Shown one piece after another: positions 53,319 to 61,753 of a stretch of 64,000 bases of DNA. Under the pieces are notes generated by a model. It did no database searches. It had not been told where the DNA came from and was given only the letters and a program-made list of their open reading frames with translations. Every line of letters starts with the position of its first letter. Position 1 is the first letter of the stretch. The stretch spans positions 4,487-68,486 of the forward strand of contig SHYX01000026.1 of assembly GCA_009692585.1 (NCBI GenBank), read 5' to 3'. The DNA comes from Myxococcales bacterium (GTDB lineage Bacteria; Myxococcota; UBA796; SXON01). The translations under genes were made by a program, and so were the position numbers.

Positions 53319-54688
53319 GCCTCGTCCAGCCCGTAACCGCGGACCTTGTAGAGCAAGGCCTTGTATGAAATCTCCAGCGCGCGGGCGGCGGCCGCCTTGT
53401 TCCCGTCGTGCTGGGCCAGCGCGGCGCTGATGAGCCGTCGTTCCAACTCGGCGGTCCGGACCGGGATCGAGAGGGTGTCTCCGGCAACACCGACCAGGGC
53501 CGTGCCGCGGAGCTCCGCCGGCAACGCCGACGCCTCGATGGAATCGGTGTCAGAGACGAGGAGCGCACGTTCGAGGGCGTTCTCGAGCTGTCGCACGTTC
53601 CCAGGCCAGCGGTTGCCGAGCAGCACGCGCATCGCCTCGTCACTGACGCGGGGACGAGGAAGTCGCATGCGGGCGCAAAGGCCGGCGAGCAGGTGGTCGA
53701 CGAGCTCCGGAAGGTCGTCGGTCCGCTCGCGGAGCGGGGGAATGGCCAGGTGCACGACGGCGACCCGATAATAGAGGTCCTCGCGGAAGCGGGGTGGCGC
53801 CAGGGAAGCCGCCGTCGCCGCCACGATGCGCACGTCCACGGAGGTGTCCGCGGACGCTCCGAGCCGGCGGAGGGTGCCCTCCTGCAGGGTGCGGAGCAAT
53901 TTGGCCTGCAGCGGGGGCGGGAGTTCGCCGATCTCGTCCAGGAAGAGCGTACCGTGGTCCGCCTGCTCGAAGAAGCCGGCATGGTCGCGCACCGCACCGG
54001 TGAACGCCCCACGCCGATATCCGAAGAGTTCGCTCTCCAAAAGTAACTCGGGAATCGCCGAACAGTTCACCGCGACCCATGGCCCGTCGCGACGCGGTGA
54101 AAGTCGATGGATGGCGCGCGCCAGCAGCTCCTTCCCGGTGCCACTCTCCCCGGTGACCAGCACGCTGGAGTCGTGCGCCGCCGCGCGGGACAACACCCGC
54201 AGCAGCTCGGTGATGGCGGGTGCGCGGCCCACAAAGCCCTCCACCGGCTCCCCCGTGCGCTCGGCCAGACGCGCGTTTTCGACCGCCAACCGACCCCGTT
54301 CGGCCACGAGCTGTTCACGCTCTTCCAGTTTCTTCAGCGTCAGGACGATCTCGTCGGCCTTGAAGGGCTTCGAGACATAGTCGTACGCGCCGCGGCGCAT
54401 CGCTTCGAGCGCGGTGTCGACCGATCCGTAGGCGCTCATCATCACCACCGGAGGCGCGCCCTCGGGCCGGCTGTCCAGGAAGGTGAGCCCGTCCATGTCG
54501 GGCATCCGGATGTCACAGAGCACGATGTCCGCGGCCCCAAGCTGACCGAGCGCCTCGCGGCCGTTGCGCGCCGAGACCACGGAATAGCCGGCCCGCACGA
54601 GGATGAGCTCAAGCAGGTGGCGAAGGTTCTCCTCGTCATCGACGACGAGTACGCGAAGCTGTGGGGCACCCACGCCCGAAGGATACAC
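53315..54688 (-). CDS. NtrC-family sigma54 response regulator (PilR-like)
   Basis: 457 residues: receiver (about 12-125) with VVDDEE, phospho-acceptor Asp in LCDIRMPDMDG and VSKPF; an AAA+ sigma54-interaction domain (about 150-370) with GESGTGKE, the sigma54-contacting FTGA of RRGAFTGA, and GTLFLDEIGELP; and a Fis-type HTH (about 415-457, NKAAAARALEISYKALLYKV). As in PilR it would activate sigma54 promoters of pilus genes. No sensor kinase gene is adjacent. The start is GTG 54688; GTG 54673 is possible and would avoid overlap with the divergent gene. Confidence 0.9.
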   Translation of the reverse strand: MYPSGVGAPQLRVLVVDDEENLRHLLELILVRAGYSVVSARNGREALGQLGAADIVLCDIRMPDMDGLTFLDSRPEGAPPVVMMSAYGSVDTALEAMRRGAYDYVSKPFKADEIVLTLKKLEEREQLVAERGRLAVENARLAERTGEPVEGFVGRAPAITELLRVLSRAAAHDSSVLVTGESGTGKELLARAIHRLSPRRDGPWVAVNCSAIPELLLESELFGYRRGAFTGAVRDHAGFFEQADHGTLFLDEIGELPPPLQAKLLRTLQEGTLRRLGASADTSVDVRIVAATAASLAPPRFREDLYYRVAVVHLAIPPLRERTDDLPELVDHLLAGLCARMRLPRPRVSDEAMRVLLGNRWPGNVRQLENALERALLVSDTDSIEASALPAELRGTALVGVAGDTLSIPVRTAELERRLISAALAQHDGNKAAAARALEISYKALLYKVRGYGLDEA

Positions 54689-55950
54689 CGGCGCGGCACA
54701 CAGGGGGGCGCATCCGCCGGGTCGTTCAAATCGTGCACGGGTTTCCGCCCCTCCAGAACGCCGGCACCGAACGCGTGGCGGCGCTCGCGGCCGAGGGCCT
54801 TCGCGGGCGGGGATGGTGGGTGCACACGCTTGCCGCGACGACGGACGTGGGCGCGCCGATGTACACCGAGACGGAGGCCCCCGGCGTCAGCAGGCTGGTC
54901 AACAACGCGCCGTATGCGGCCCTCCGCAACGGCGGCGAAGACGCCGCGGCGCGGGCCTGGTTGGAGCGAAAGCTCACGCAGCTGCGTCCGGACGTCGTGC
55001 ACGTCCACCACCTCGCCTACCTGGACCCTCGCTTCCGAAGCCACGCGCCCATCGTGTGGACGCTCCACGACGCCTGGGGCTGGTGTGCCGCCGGGGGCCA
55101 CCTCTTTCGCGACGGCCGCGCCTGCAACGGCCCGGGCGCGGCCTGCGCGCGCTGTGCCGGCGCCTGGGCCAAGGACGGCCCCGCCGTCGCGGTCGCGCTC
55201 GGGGTGGCGGGCGCCGTGGCGCGGTGGATCCCTCCCGCCGGTCTGCACCGCCAGTGGCAGCGCCTCCCTGCGGGCCTCCGCGGGCGCCTGGCGCGGGGCC
55301 GCGGCCCACTCCCCGCCGGCACGATCGACCGTCGCACCCACGCGTACCAGGCCTTTGCGGCCCGCTGCGCGGCGCGACTCTCTCCCAGCCGGTGGTTGGC
55401 CGACGAGGCCGAGCGCCAGGGCTTCGGTCCGGTCCAGCACCTGCCCAACGGGGTGCCCGCGGGGCCGGCCCGAGCGGGGGGCGGGCCGTTCCTGTTCCTC
55501 GGTACCATCGCTGCCCACAAGGGTCCGGACCTCGTCCATGAGGCGCACAGACGCGCGCGGCTCACCACCGCCCTCGACGTCGTTGGCCCCGACGGACCCG
55601 ATGCCATCTACGTTGCAGCGGTCCCGCACCGGCCAACGGTCCAGGACCCGAGCGCGCTACTCAGCCGCGCGCGAGCGCTGGTCCTCGGTTCCCGCTGGCC
55701 CGAAAACGCGCCGATGGTGGTGCTCGAGGCGCGCGCGGCCGGCTGCCCGGTCATCGGGCCGCGGCTGGGTGGCCTTCCGGAGCTCATCGAGCCCGGCCGC
55801 GACGGTTGGCTCTACGAACCCGGAAACGTCGACGACCTCGCCCGGTGCCTGACCGCGGCCGAAGCCGGGCCGCCGCTCGCGGTGCGCCCGCCTCCCACGC
55901 TGGAGGACCACCTCGACGGGCTGATTCGTGTATACGATGCGCTTCGATGA
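54661..55950 (+). CDS. Glycosyltransferase, GT-B fold (GT4-like)
   Basis: Up to 429 residues. A Rossmann start RRVVQIVHGFPPLQNAGTERVAAL is typical, and the C-terminal half has FLFLGTIAAHKGPDLVHEA (about 280-298), VLGSRWPENAPMVVLEARAAGCPVI and PELIEPGRDGWLY, the GT4 donor-binding pattern. The GTG at 54661 adds 20 unlikely residues and overlaps the divergent regulator. The natural start would be near the ATC at 54712, which has AGGGGGG just upstream. The 170-230 region is Cys/Ala/Arg-rich (CNGPGAACARCAG), like GT4 enzymes with inserted Cys loops. The sugar is unknown. Confidence 0.85.
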   Translation: MGHPRPKDTPARHTGGRIRRVVQIVHGFPPLQNAGTERVAALAAEGLRGRGWWVHTLAATTDVGAPMYTETEAPGVSRLVNNAPYAALRNGGEDAAARAWLERKLTQLRPDVVHVHHLAYLDPRFRSHAPIVWTLHDAWGWCAAGGHLFRDGRACNGPGAACARCAGAWAKDGPAVAVALGVAGAVARWIPPAGLHRQWQRLPAGLRGRLARGRGPLPAGTIDRRTHAYQAFAARCAARLSPSRWLADEAERQGFGPVQHLPNGVPAGPARAGGGPFLFLGTIAAHKGPDLVHEAHRRARLTTALDVVGPDGPDAIYVAAVPHRPTVQDPSALLSRARALVLGSRWPENAPMVVLEARAAGCPVIGPRLGGLPELIEPGRDGWLYEPGNVDDLARCLTAAEAGPPLAVRPPPTLEDHLDGLIRVYDALR

Positions 55951-56390
55951 CCGACCGCCTCGACCAGCTCTCCGCGACGGTGGACGAGTTCATGCTTCGA
56001 CTGGGCGTGGACTCCGACGTCACCGTGGACGGGTTCTGGTCAGCCCGTTTCGGCTCCACGGTGGTGCTGATCTCGGTGTTCGAAGACGAGGGCCACGCCT
56101 ATGTCCGCCTCGCCAGCATCGTCCTGGTCGGCGCGCGCACCACGCTCGATCTCCTTTCGCGCCTCCTACGGCTCAACAGCGAGACCCGGTTCGGCGCGTT
56201 CCAGCTCTTCGACGACCAGACCATCGCGTTCACGCACAGCTTCAGCGGCGAACAGCTGAGCTTCCCGGTGTTCGAGGGCGCGCTCCGATACGTCGCCCGT
56301 GTCGGGGACGATCACGACGAGGAGCTGCAGAGCCTGGTCGGAGGTGAGCGCGCTGAGGACGTGATCGGCGAGCCGCTCCCGGCGCGGTGA
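55947..56390 (+). CDS. YbjN / type III chaperone-like fold protein
   Basis: 147 residues, starting at an ATG that overlaps the glycosyltransferase stop. The pattern LSATVDEFMLRLGVDSDVTVDGFWSARFGSTVVLISVF then VRLASIVLVG, LLSRLLRLNSETRFGAFQLFDDQTIAFTHSF matches the alpha-beta-alpha fold of YbjN and CesT-type chaperones. It is likely a small cytoplasmic protein-binding factor. It is flanked by two glycosyltransferases with overlapping ends, so it may assist them, but this is only positional inference. Confidence 0.65.
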   Translation: MTDRLDQLSATVDEFMLRLGVDSDVTVDGFWSARFGSTVVLISVFEDEGHAYVRLASIVLVGARTTLDLLSRLLRLNSETRFGAFQLFDDQTIAFTHSFSGEQLSFPVFEGALRYVARVGDDHDEELQSLVGGERAEDVIGEPLPAR

Positions 56391-57529
56391 TGCGGGTCCT
56401 GCAGGTGTCGCACGGCTGGACGGAGGGCGGCAGCGCGCTGTACGCGGCGGCGCTGTCGCGCGAGCTGGCGTCGCGAGCGTCTGTGGAACGGTTCGGCCCC
56501 GGCGACGTCCGCGGGAAGCGCGCCCGCGGCTTCGGCGGCACCCTCCGTGATCCGGCCGCCGAGGCCTCGTTCCGAGCCCGCCTCAGGGAGGTGGACCTCG
56601 TCCACATCCACCACCTCTCCGGGTTGTCACTCAGCCTGCCGCTGGTTGCGGCGCAGGCTGGCGTCCCGGTGGTCATCACCCTCCACGACTACTGGCTGGC
56701 CTGCGCCAGGGGGCAGCTCGTCAACCTGGAGGAAGAGCGATGCCCTGGCCCTCAGCCTGATCGCTGCGCGGCGTGCCTGGCGCCCGACTTGTGGGCGCCG
56801 GTGCCAGCGATCGCGGCATCTCGACTGCCCTTACGGCGGGCAGCGGTCGCCGAGCGCGCCGAACTCTGGCGGGAGATTCGCGAAAGAACCAGCCTCTTTC
56901 TTGCTCCGAGCCACCACGTCGCCGCCCGCCTGGGCGTTCCGGCCACGCGTCTCGCCCTCCCCCTGCTACGGGACGTGCCGCCGGCCCCGGTCGCGCCGCC
57001 CGGCGTACTGAGGCTCCTGTTCCTCGGCTCATGGCTGCCCACCAAGGGTCCGCACGTGCTGCTGGAGGCCTTTTCCCGACTGCCGTCCGGGGCGGCGGTG
57101 CTGAGCCTGGCCGGGCCGAGCCCTCCGTGGCGCGGCAGCACGAGCTGGGCCGATCGACTCAGGCATCGGGCGCTCGCGACACCCGGCGTGAGCGTACTCG
57201 GCCACCTGACCGGCGCCTCCGTATCCGAAACGCTGGCTGGGCACGACGTCCTGGTGCTGCCGAGCACCTGGGAGGAGAATGCGCCCCTGGTCCTCGGCGA
57301 GGCCCTCGCCGCCGGGCTACGCGTCCTCGCGAGCGATGTGGGCGGCGTCGCCGAGATCGCGCCCGAGGCCCGGCTGGTGGAGGCCGGAGATGCCGCCGCG
57401 CTCACGGCGGCGCTGGCGGACGAGGTGCGCCAGGGAAGGGGCCGCCGGCGGCCGGTCGCCCGACCCTCGATGGCCGCGCACGCCGGGGACATCCTCGCCC
57501 GCTACGAGTCCGTCCTGGCGGCGCGTTAG
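56390..57529 (+). CDS. Glycosyltransferase, GT-B fold (GT4-like)
   Basis: 379 residues from the ATG that overlaps the previous stop (TGATG); a GTG three bases earlier is also possible. MRVLQVSHGWTEGGSALYAAAL opens a GT-B N-domain with VHIHHLSGLSLSLP and VVITLHDYWLACARGQ. The C-domain has LLFLGSWLPTKGPHVLLEAF, VLGHLTGASV and VLPSTWEENAPLVLGEALAAGLRVLASDVGGVAE. It holds a Cys cluster (RCPGPQPDRCAACLAP) like its neighbour. The two enzymes probably act in one surface polysaccharide or glycoprotein pathway. Confidence 0.88.
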   Translation: MRVLQVSHGWTEGGSALYAAALSRELASRASVERFGPGDVRGKRARGFGGTLRDPAAEASFRARLREVDLVHIHHLSGLSLSLPLVAAQAGVPVVITLHDYWLACARGQLVNLEEERCPGPQPDRCAACLAPDLWAPVPAIAASRLPLRRAAVAERAELWREIRERTSLFLAPSHHVAARLGVPATRLALPLLRDVPPAPVAPPGVLRLLFLGSWLPTKGPHVLLEAFSRLPSGAAVLSLAGPSPPWRGSTSWADRLRHRALATPGVSVLGHLTGASVSETLAGHDVLVLPSTWEENAPLVLGEALAAGLRVLASDVGGVAEIAPEARLVEAGDAAALTAALADEVRQGRGRRRPVARPSMAAHAGDILARYESVLAAR

Positions 57530-57537
57530 CAGGGACC

Positions 57538-58545
57538 GTGCTTCTGCTCCTGGCGCGGCTCGCGCTCGCCGACGACGCGACCTGCCTTGCCTGCTGCCGC
57601 GCCGGCGGCATCGGGGACTGCCCGACGTCGCTCGAGGTCCGCACCGAATGGTCGGCGACCGAGCCGCTGGCGACGCGGTGGGAGCTGATGGGCGCCTGGG
57701 TGCTCGCGTGTGACGGCAGTGGCCGCTTCGACTCGACGATCACGCGCAGCCTGGACCACGAACCGGATTACGGCGAGGTGATCGGCAGCGGGAGGAACCC
57801 GTTGGCCGTGCACTGCTTTACGCAGGCGTGCGCGCTCCCCCGCGGCGTCTGTGTCGGTCCGGCCAGCGCCAATGGCGACGTCGGGCTCGTGGGGTGCGAG
57901 GACACGCTCGCCGTGGACCAGAAGTCCCTCGCCGTCGGCCCCGGACGCTCGCCCGGGCGCGGCGCCGTGGTCGTCGTCATCGACGGGCGGCCCCTGGTGG
58001 CGGAGCCGGGCGAACCGGCCGCTCCGTCACCCGGAAGCGGGCCGGAGCCGAGCCCCGCGCCCCCCCCGAGCGCGCCGTGGCCCGCTCCGACTCCGCCCGG
58101 AGCGGCGGCGCCGTCGAAGGCGCCGCTGCCGGTCCCCGTGCTCGAGCTCCCGCCCGATCCTCCCGATCCCTGCGCCCCGCCGGCCGACGCCATCCGCAGC
58201 GAGAGCCGAAAGCGTGTCGGCACCGGGGACGATCTGCGCATCACCGCGAAGTCATCGGAGGCGCTGCGCGACTACAAGGCCGCGCTGACCTTGGACACGT
58301 GTAACGGCTACGCCTGGATGTCGATCGCGCAGTTGGCCGGCGATCAGGCGCGCACCGACCTGACCATCCGCGCCCTCCGCAACGCCACCCGCCTGCTTCC
58401 GGCCCATCCCGGCGCGTGGTTGATGTTGGGCCGCGCCTACGAGAGCTTCGGCCAGCGGGGACTGGCGGCGCAGGCGTTCAAGCGGGCGACCGAGCTGGCG
58501 CCGGGAAGCGCCGAAGCCGTCGAAGGGTACATGCGAACGAGATAG
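57538..58545 (+). CDS. Secreted TPR protein with Cys-rich N-terminal domain
   Basis: 335 residues from GTG 57538, with AGGGA upstream. A short signal peptide (LLLLARLALADD) is followed by a Cys-rich segment (CLACCRAGGIGDC and further Cys to about 120), a Pro/Ala/Ser-rich linker (about 150-210), and a C-terminal TPR pair (SEALRDYKAALTLDTCNGYAWMS, AWLMLGRAYESFGQRGLAAQAF). It probably resides in the periplasm. It lies just before tolQ and may belong to the Tol operon, comparable in position to TPR partners such as CpoB/YbgF elsewhere. Confidence 0.7.
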   Translation: MLLLLARLALADDATCLACCRAGGIGDCPTSLEVRTEWSATEPLATRWELMGAWVLACDGSGRFDSTITRSLDHEPDYGEVIGSGRNPLAVHCFTQACALPRGVCVGPASANGDVGLVGCEDTLAVDQKSLAVGPGRSPGRGAVVVVIDGRPLVAEPGEPAAPSPGSGPEPSPAPPPSAPWPAPTPPGAAAPSKAPLPVPVLELPPDPPDPCAPPADAIRSESRKRVGTGDDLRITAKSSEALRDYKAALTLDTCNGYAWMSIAQLAGDQARTDLTIRALRNATRLLPAHPGAWLMLGRAYESFGQRGLAAQAFKRATELAPGSAEAVEGYMRTR

Positions 58546-58554
58546 GCGCCGCGC

Positions 58555-59277
58555 ATGGACCTGCAGAACGCCATCCTCGTCACCACGGTGACGGCCGCCC
58601 CGGAGCAGGGCTTCTCGATCCTCGCCTTGGTGCTCGAGGCCGACCTTGTGGTTCAACTGGTACTTCTGGCCCTGATCGGGATGTCGGTGGCCTGCTGGGG
58701 CATCATCCTGAACAAGTGGAACACCGTGCGCCGCGCGCAGGCAGAGTCCACCCTGTTCATCGATGGCTTCTGGAAGGCCCAGCAACTCGACGATGTGTAC
58801 CAGCGAACCAGTCTCTTTCCGCACTCCCCCGTCGCCGAGGTGTTCAAGGCCGGCTACGTCGAACTCGGCCGGCTCACCGGCGGCTCGGGCGCCGGGGCGA
58901 TGGACCTCGGCCTGACCGAGAACATCGAGCGCGCCCTCCGGCGCACCACCAACACCGAGCTTGCCCAACTTGAACGCTTGATTCCCTTCCTCGCCACCAC
59001 CGGCTCGACGGCGCCGTTCATCGGCCTGTTCGGCACCGTGTGGGGCATCCTCCGCGCCTTCCAGAAGATCGGCGCCACCGGAAACGCCAGCATTCAGGTG
59101 GTCGGCCCGGATATCGCGCATGCGCTTGTCGCGACCGCCGTCGGACTTCTCGCGGCGATCCCTGCGGTCATGGCCTACAACTACTTCAACACGCGCATCC
59201 GCGCGATCCACGGGGAAATCGACGCGTTCTCCTCGGACTTCCTCAACATCGTCAAGCGCCACTACCGGGGGCGCTGA
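58555..59277 (+). CDS. tolQ: TolQ (ExbB/MotA family) proton channel subunit
   Basis: 240 residues, three membrane segments: about 30-52 ([21 protein letters not shown]), 145-165 and 190-212. The family motifs [20 protein letters not shown] (about 151-170) and [24 protein letters not shown] (about 187-210) are present. With TolR it harvests proton-motive force for the Tol-Pal envelope machine. The gene order tolQ-tolR-tolA-like-tolB supports TolQ over ExbB. It overlaps tolR (TGATG). Confidence 0.92.
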   Translation: MDLQNAILVTTVTAAPEQGFSILALVLEADLVVQLVLLALIGMSVACWGIILNKWNTVRRAQAESTLFIDGFWKAQQLDDVYQRTSLFPHSPVAEVFKAGYVELGRLTGGSGAGAMDLGLTENIERALRRTTNTELAQLERLIPFLATTGSTAPFIGLFGTVWGILRAFQKIGATGNASIQVVGPDIAHALVATAVGLLAAIPAVMAYNYFNTRIRAIHGEIDAFSSDFLNIVKRHYRGR

Positions 59278-59708
59278 TGGGCATGACCGGACCCTCCCGC
59301 GACGGCGCGATGATGTCGGAGATCAACGTCACCCCCTTCGTGGACGTGATGCTGGTGTTGTTGGTGATCTTCATGATCACCGCTCCGCTGATGACGACCG
59401 GCGTCGACATCGACCTGCCCAGCGCCAACACGCCGCCTGCCACGCTCACGGGCCAGGAGTTGGTCATCGGGATGCAGAAGGACGGGAGCCTCACCCTGGC
59501 GCGCGGCACCGGCCAGCCCCTGCCGTTGACGAGGGCGCAGTTGCAGGCGAATCTCCTCGAGGAGGGCAGGGCCCACCCGGGTCAGCCGGTCTACGTGCAG
59601 GCCGACGGCGCGCTGCCCTATCAGGAGGTCATGACGCTCCTGGAGCTGGCCAAGCTCGCCGGCGTCCCCAAGGTGGGTCTGGTCACCCAGCCCGGAAAGG
59701 CGGAGTAG
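59277..59708 (+). CDS. tolR: TolR (ExbD family)
   Basis: 143 residues with a cytoplasmic leader, one membrane segment and a periplasmic domain. [20 protein letters not shown] (about 15-34) contains the essential membrane Asp. The periplasmic end has the ExbD/TolR pattern [33 protein letters not shown]. It pairs with TolQ immediately upstream; the tolA-like gene starts one base after its stop. Confidence 0.93.
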   Translation: MGMTGPSRDGAMMSEINVTPFVDVMLVLLVIFMITAPLMTTGVDIDLPSANTPPATLTGQELVIGMQKDGSLTLARGTGQPLPLTRAQLQANLLEEGRAHPGQPVYVQADGALPYQEVMTLLELAKLAGVPKVGLVTQPGKAE

Positions 59709-60440
59709 ATGGCGCGGCATCCGCTGCCGAGCTGGGAGTGGCCGGTGATGGGCGTGGCGCACGTGCTCGTGTTCGTCGTCGTCGTCTTCGCCCAATGCGG
59801 CAGCAGCGCGGCGACCCCGCTCTTCCGACCCGAAGACACCATCATCGTCGAGATGTCCGGCCCCCCCAGCGCCCCGTCGCGCATGCCGCAACGGGCGGAG
59901 CGTGCGCCGGATGTGCAGCGCGGCAGCGACAGTCTACAGCTCCCGCCGCCCAACCCCAGCGAGCTGGCGCTCCCGGACGCCCAGCCTCAGAAGGGCGACG
60001 AGCGCGCCGACGCCCGGCAGGCGCTCCTGGACGAGATGCGCCGTGAAGACCTGCTTCGCGACCTCGACGCGCCCGAAGGCCAGACGGACCGGGTCGCCAC
60101 CAACGCCGATGCCTCCGAAGGAGACGCCACCACCGCACAAGCGGGGGTGCGCGACCCGGAGCTGGCCCGCTGGGTCAAGCTAGCGCAGGCGGCGCTGGCC
60201 AAGAATTTCCACCCCCTCCCCGCCTGGTGCTCCGGAAACCCCGACATCCTCGCGATCGGGGCCGCTGCCGTCGACGCCTCCGGGCGCGTCTTGGAAGAGG
60301 CGACCATCGTCCAGACCAGCCGGTCCCCCTCCTACGACGCCGCGTGCGTGCGAGCGTTCGCGGTCACGGGCCAATTGCCCGGGCTCCCCGCCCGATTCAC
60401 CGGCGGCCTGCGCGCCAACCTGAGGTGTGAGTGTACCTGA
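59709..60440 (+). CDS. TolA/TonB-like energy transducer
   Basis: 243 residues: an N-terminal membrane segment (about 12-30, VMGVAHVLVFVVVVFAQC), a short acidic/Pro-rich linker (about 50-145), and a C-terminal TonB/TolA-like domain (about 150-243) with WVKLAQAALAKNFHPLP and GAAAVDASGRVLEEATIVQ. The linker is far shorter than the long Ala/Lys helix of E. coli TolA. Cysteines near the end (WCSGNP, ACVRAF, RCECT) could form disulfides. Position between tolR and tolB makes it the functional TolA. It overlaps tolB by 10 bases. Confidence 0.82.
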   Translation: MARHPLPSWEWPVMGVAHVLVFVVVVFAQCGSSAATPLFRPEDTIIVEMSGPPSAPSRMPQRAERAPDVQRGSDSLQLPPPNPSELALPDAQPQKGDERADARQALLDEMRREDLLRDLDAPEGQTDRVATNADASEGDATTAQAGVRDPELARWVKLAQAALAKNFHPLPAWCSGNPDILAIGAAAVDASGRVLEEATIVQTSRSPSYDAACVRAFAVTGQLPGLPARFTGGLRANLRCECT

Positions 60441-61753
60441 ACCCGTGGCGCGCGGCGCTCCCGGCCCTGATGGTCCTCGCGCTCTGCTTCGGGCAACTCC
60501 GGAACCCGGCGCGCGCGGGTGACGGACTCGCGAACGTCTCGCTGACGACCAAGGGCGCCGGCCAGCAGGACATCCCGCTCGCGCTTCCGATCCCGAAGGG
60601 CGGCGCCGCCACCGAAGAGTTCTACATCACGCTGCGTCGCGACCTGGAGCTGAGCGGCTGGTTCCGCATCATCGACCCCGCCGCGTACGTGGAGCCGCCC
60701 GGAACCGGGATCCGTCTCGGCGAATTCGATTTCGCGGCCTGGCGCACGCCCGGCGCGGCGGCTCTTGCCAAGACCGAACTGGCCACTACGCCGGAGGGCA
60801 CACGAGCGGAGGTGTGGGTCTACGACGTCGCCGGCGGGAGCAAGCTCGGGGCCAAGGCGTTTTCTGGTCCGAAGACGTCGGCGCGGACGCTCGCCCATCG
60901 CACCGCCGACGCCATCATCCTCCTGGTGACCAACCAACGCTCCTTCTTCGACACGCGGGTCGCCTACGTCGAGAAGGTCTCGGGGAACAAGGAGGTCTTC
61001 GTCATGGACGTCGACGGGGGGGGGCGCCGACAGATCACCAAGAACAAGGCGATCAACCTGTCCCCACGATGGAACCACGCGGGCACGGCGCTGTGCTTCA
61101 CCAGCTATTTCAACGGGAATCCCGACCTGTACGTCGCCGACCTCGCCCGGTCGGCGATCCGGCGGATCTCCGCGCGCACCGGCATCAACACCGGGTGCAG
61201 TTGGGCCCCGTCCGGCGACCGGATCGCCCTGACCCTCTCGCCGGGAAGCGACAGTGACATCTTCACCATCGACCCCTTGGCGGGCACGCAGATCGCGCAG
61301 CTGACGCGCAGTCCGGGCATCGACGTCTCCCCCACCTGGTCGCCCGACGCCACGCGTATCGCCTTCGTCTCCGAGCGGGGCGGCGGCGCGCAGATCTACG
61401 CTATGAGCGCCGAAGGGGGGGATGCGAAGCGGGTCAGCTTCTCGGGCAGCCAGAACACCTCGCCGGCGTGGTCCCCCAAGGGCGACAAGATCGCCTTCGT
61501 CGGCCGCGACGGCAACTTCGACATCTTCACCGTGAACGTCGACGGCAGCGGCATGCAGCGCATCACCCAGGGAGGCGGCGACAACGAGGACCCGAGCTGG
61601 TCTCCGGACGGCGAGTATCTGGTGTTCTCGTCCACGCGAACGGGGGCATCGCAGATCTGGTTGGCCAGCGCCGACGGGAAGCACCAGATCCAACTCTCGC
61701 AGGGCGCCGGCGGCTACACCAACCCGCACTGGTCGGGTCACCTGTCGTGGTGA
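60431..61753 (+). CDS. tolB: Tol-Pal system protein TolB
   Basis: 440 residues from GTG 60431 with a signal peptide ending near RNPARAG. An N-terminal alpha/beta domain (FRIIDPAAY, about 75-83) precedes a six-bladed WD40-like PD40 propeller (about 180-440) with repeated blades such as SWAPSGDRIALTLS, PTWSPDATRIAFVSE, PAWSPKGDKIAFVG and PSWSPDGEYLVFSST. TolB binds Pal and TolA during constriction. pal itself does not follow; a ppx/gppA gene takes its place. Note that the blades carry many Asn/Asp-rich loops. Confidence 0.94.
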   Translation: MYLNPWRAALPALMVLALCFGQLRNPARAGDGLANVSLTTKGAGQQDIPLALPIPKGGAATEEFYITLRRDLELSGWFRIIDPAAYVEPPGTGIRLGEFDFAAWRTPGAAALAKTELATTPEGTRAEVWVYDVAGGSKLGAKAFSGPKTSARTLAHRTADAIILLVTNQRSFFDTRVAYVEKVSGNKEVFVMDVDGGGRRQITKNKAINLSPRWNHAGTALCFTSYFNGNPDLYVADLARSAIRRISARTGINTGCSWAPSGDRIALTLSPGSDSDIFTIDPLAGTQIAQLTRSPGIDVSPTWSPDATRIAFVSERGGGAQIYAMSAEGGDAKRVSFSGSQNTSPAWSPKGDKIAFVGRDGNFDIFTVNVDGSGMQRITQGGGDNEDPSWSPDGEYLVFSSTRTGASQIWLASADGKHQIQLSQGAGGYTNPHWSGHLSW

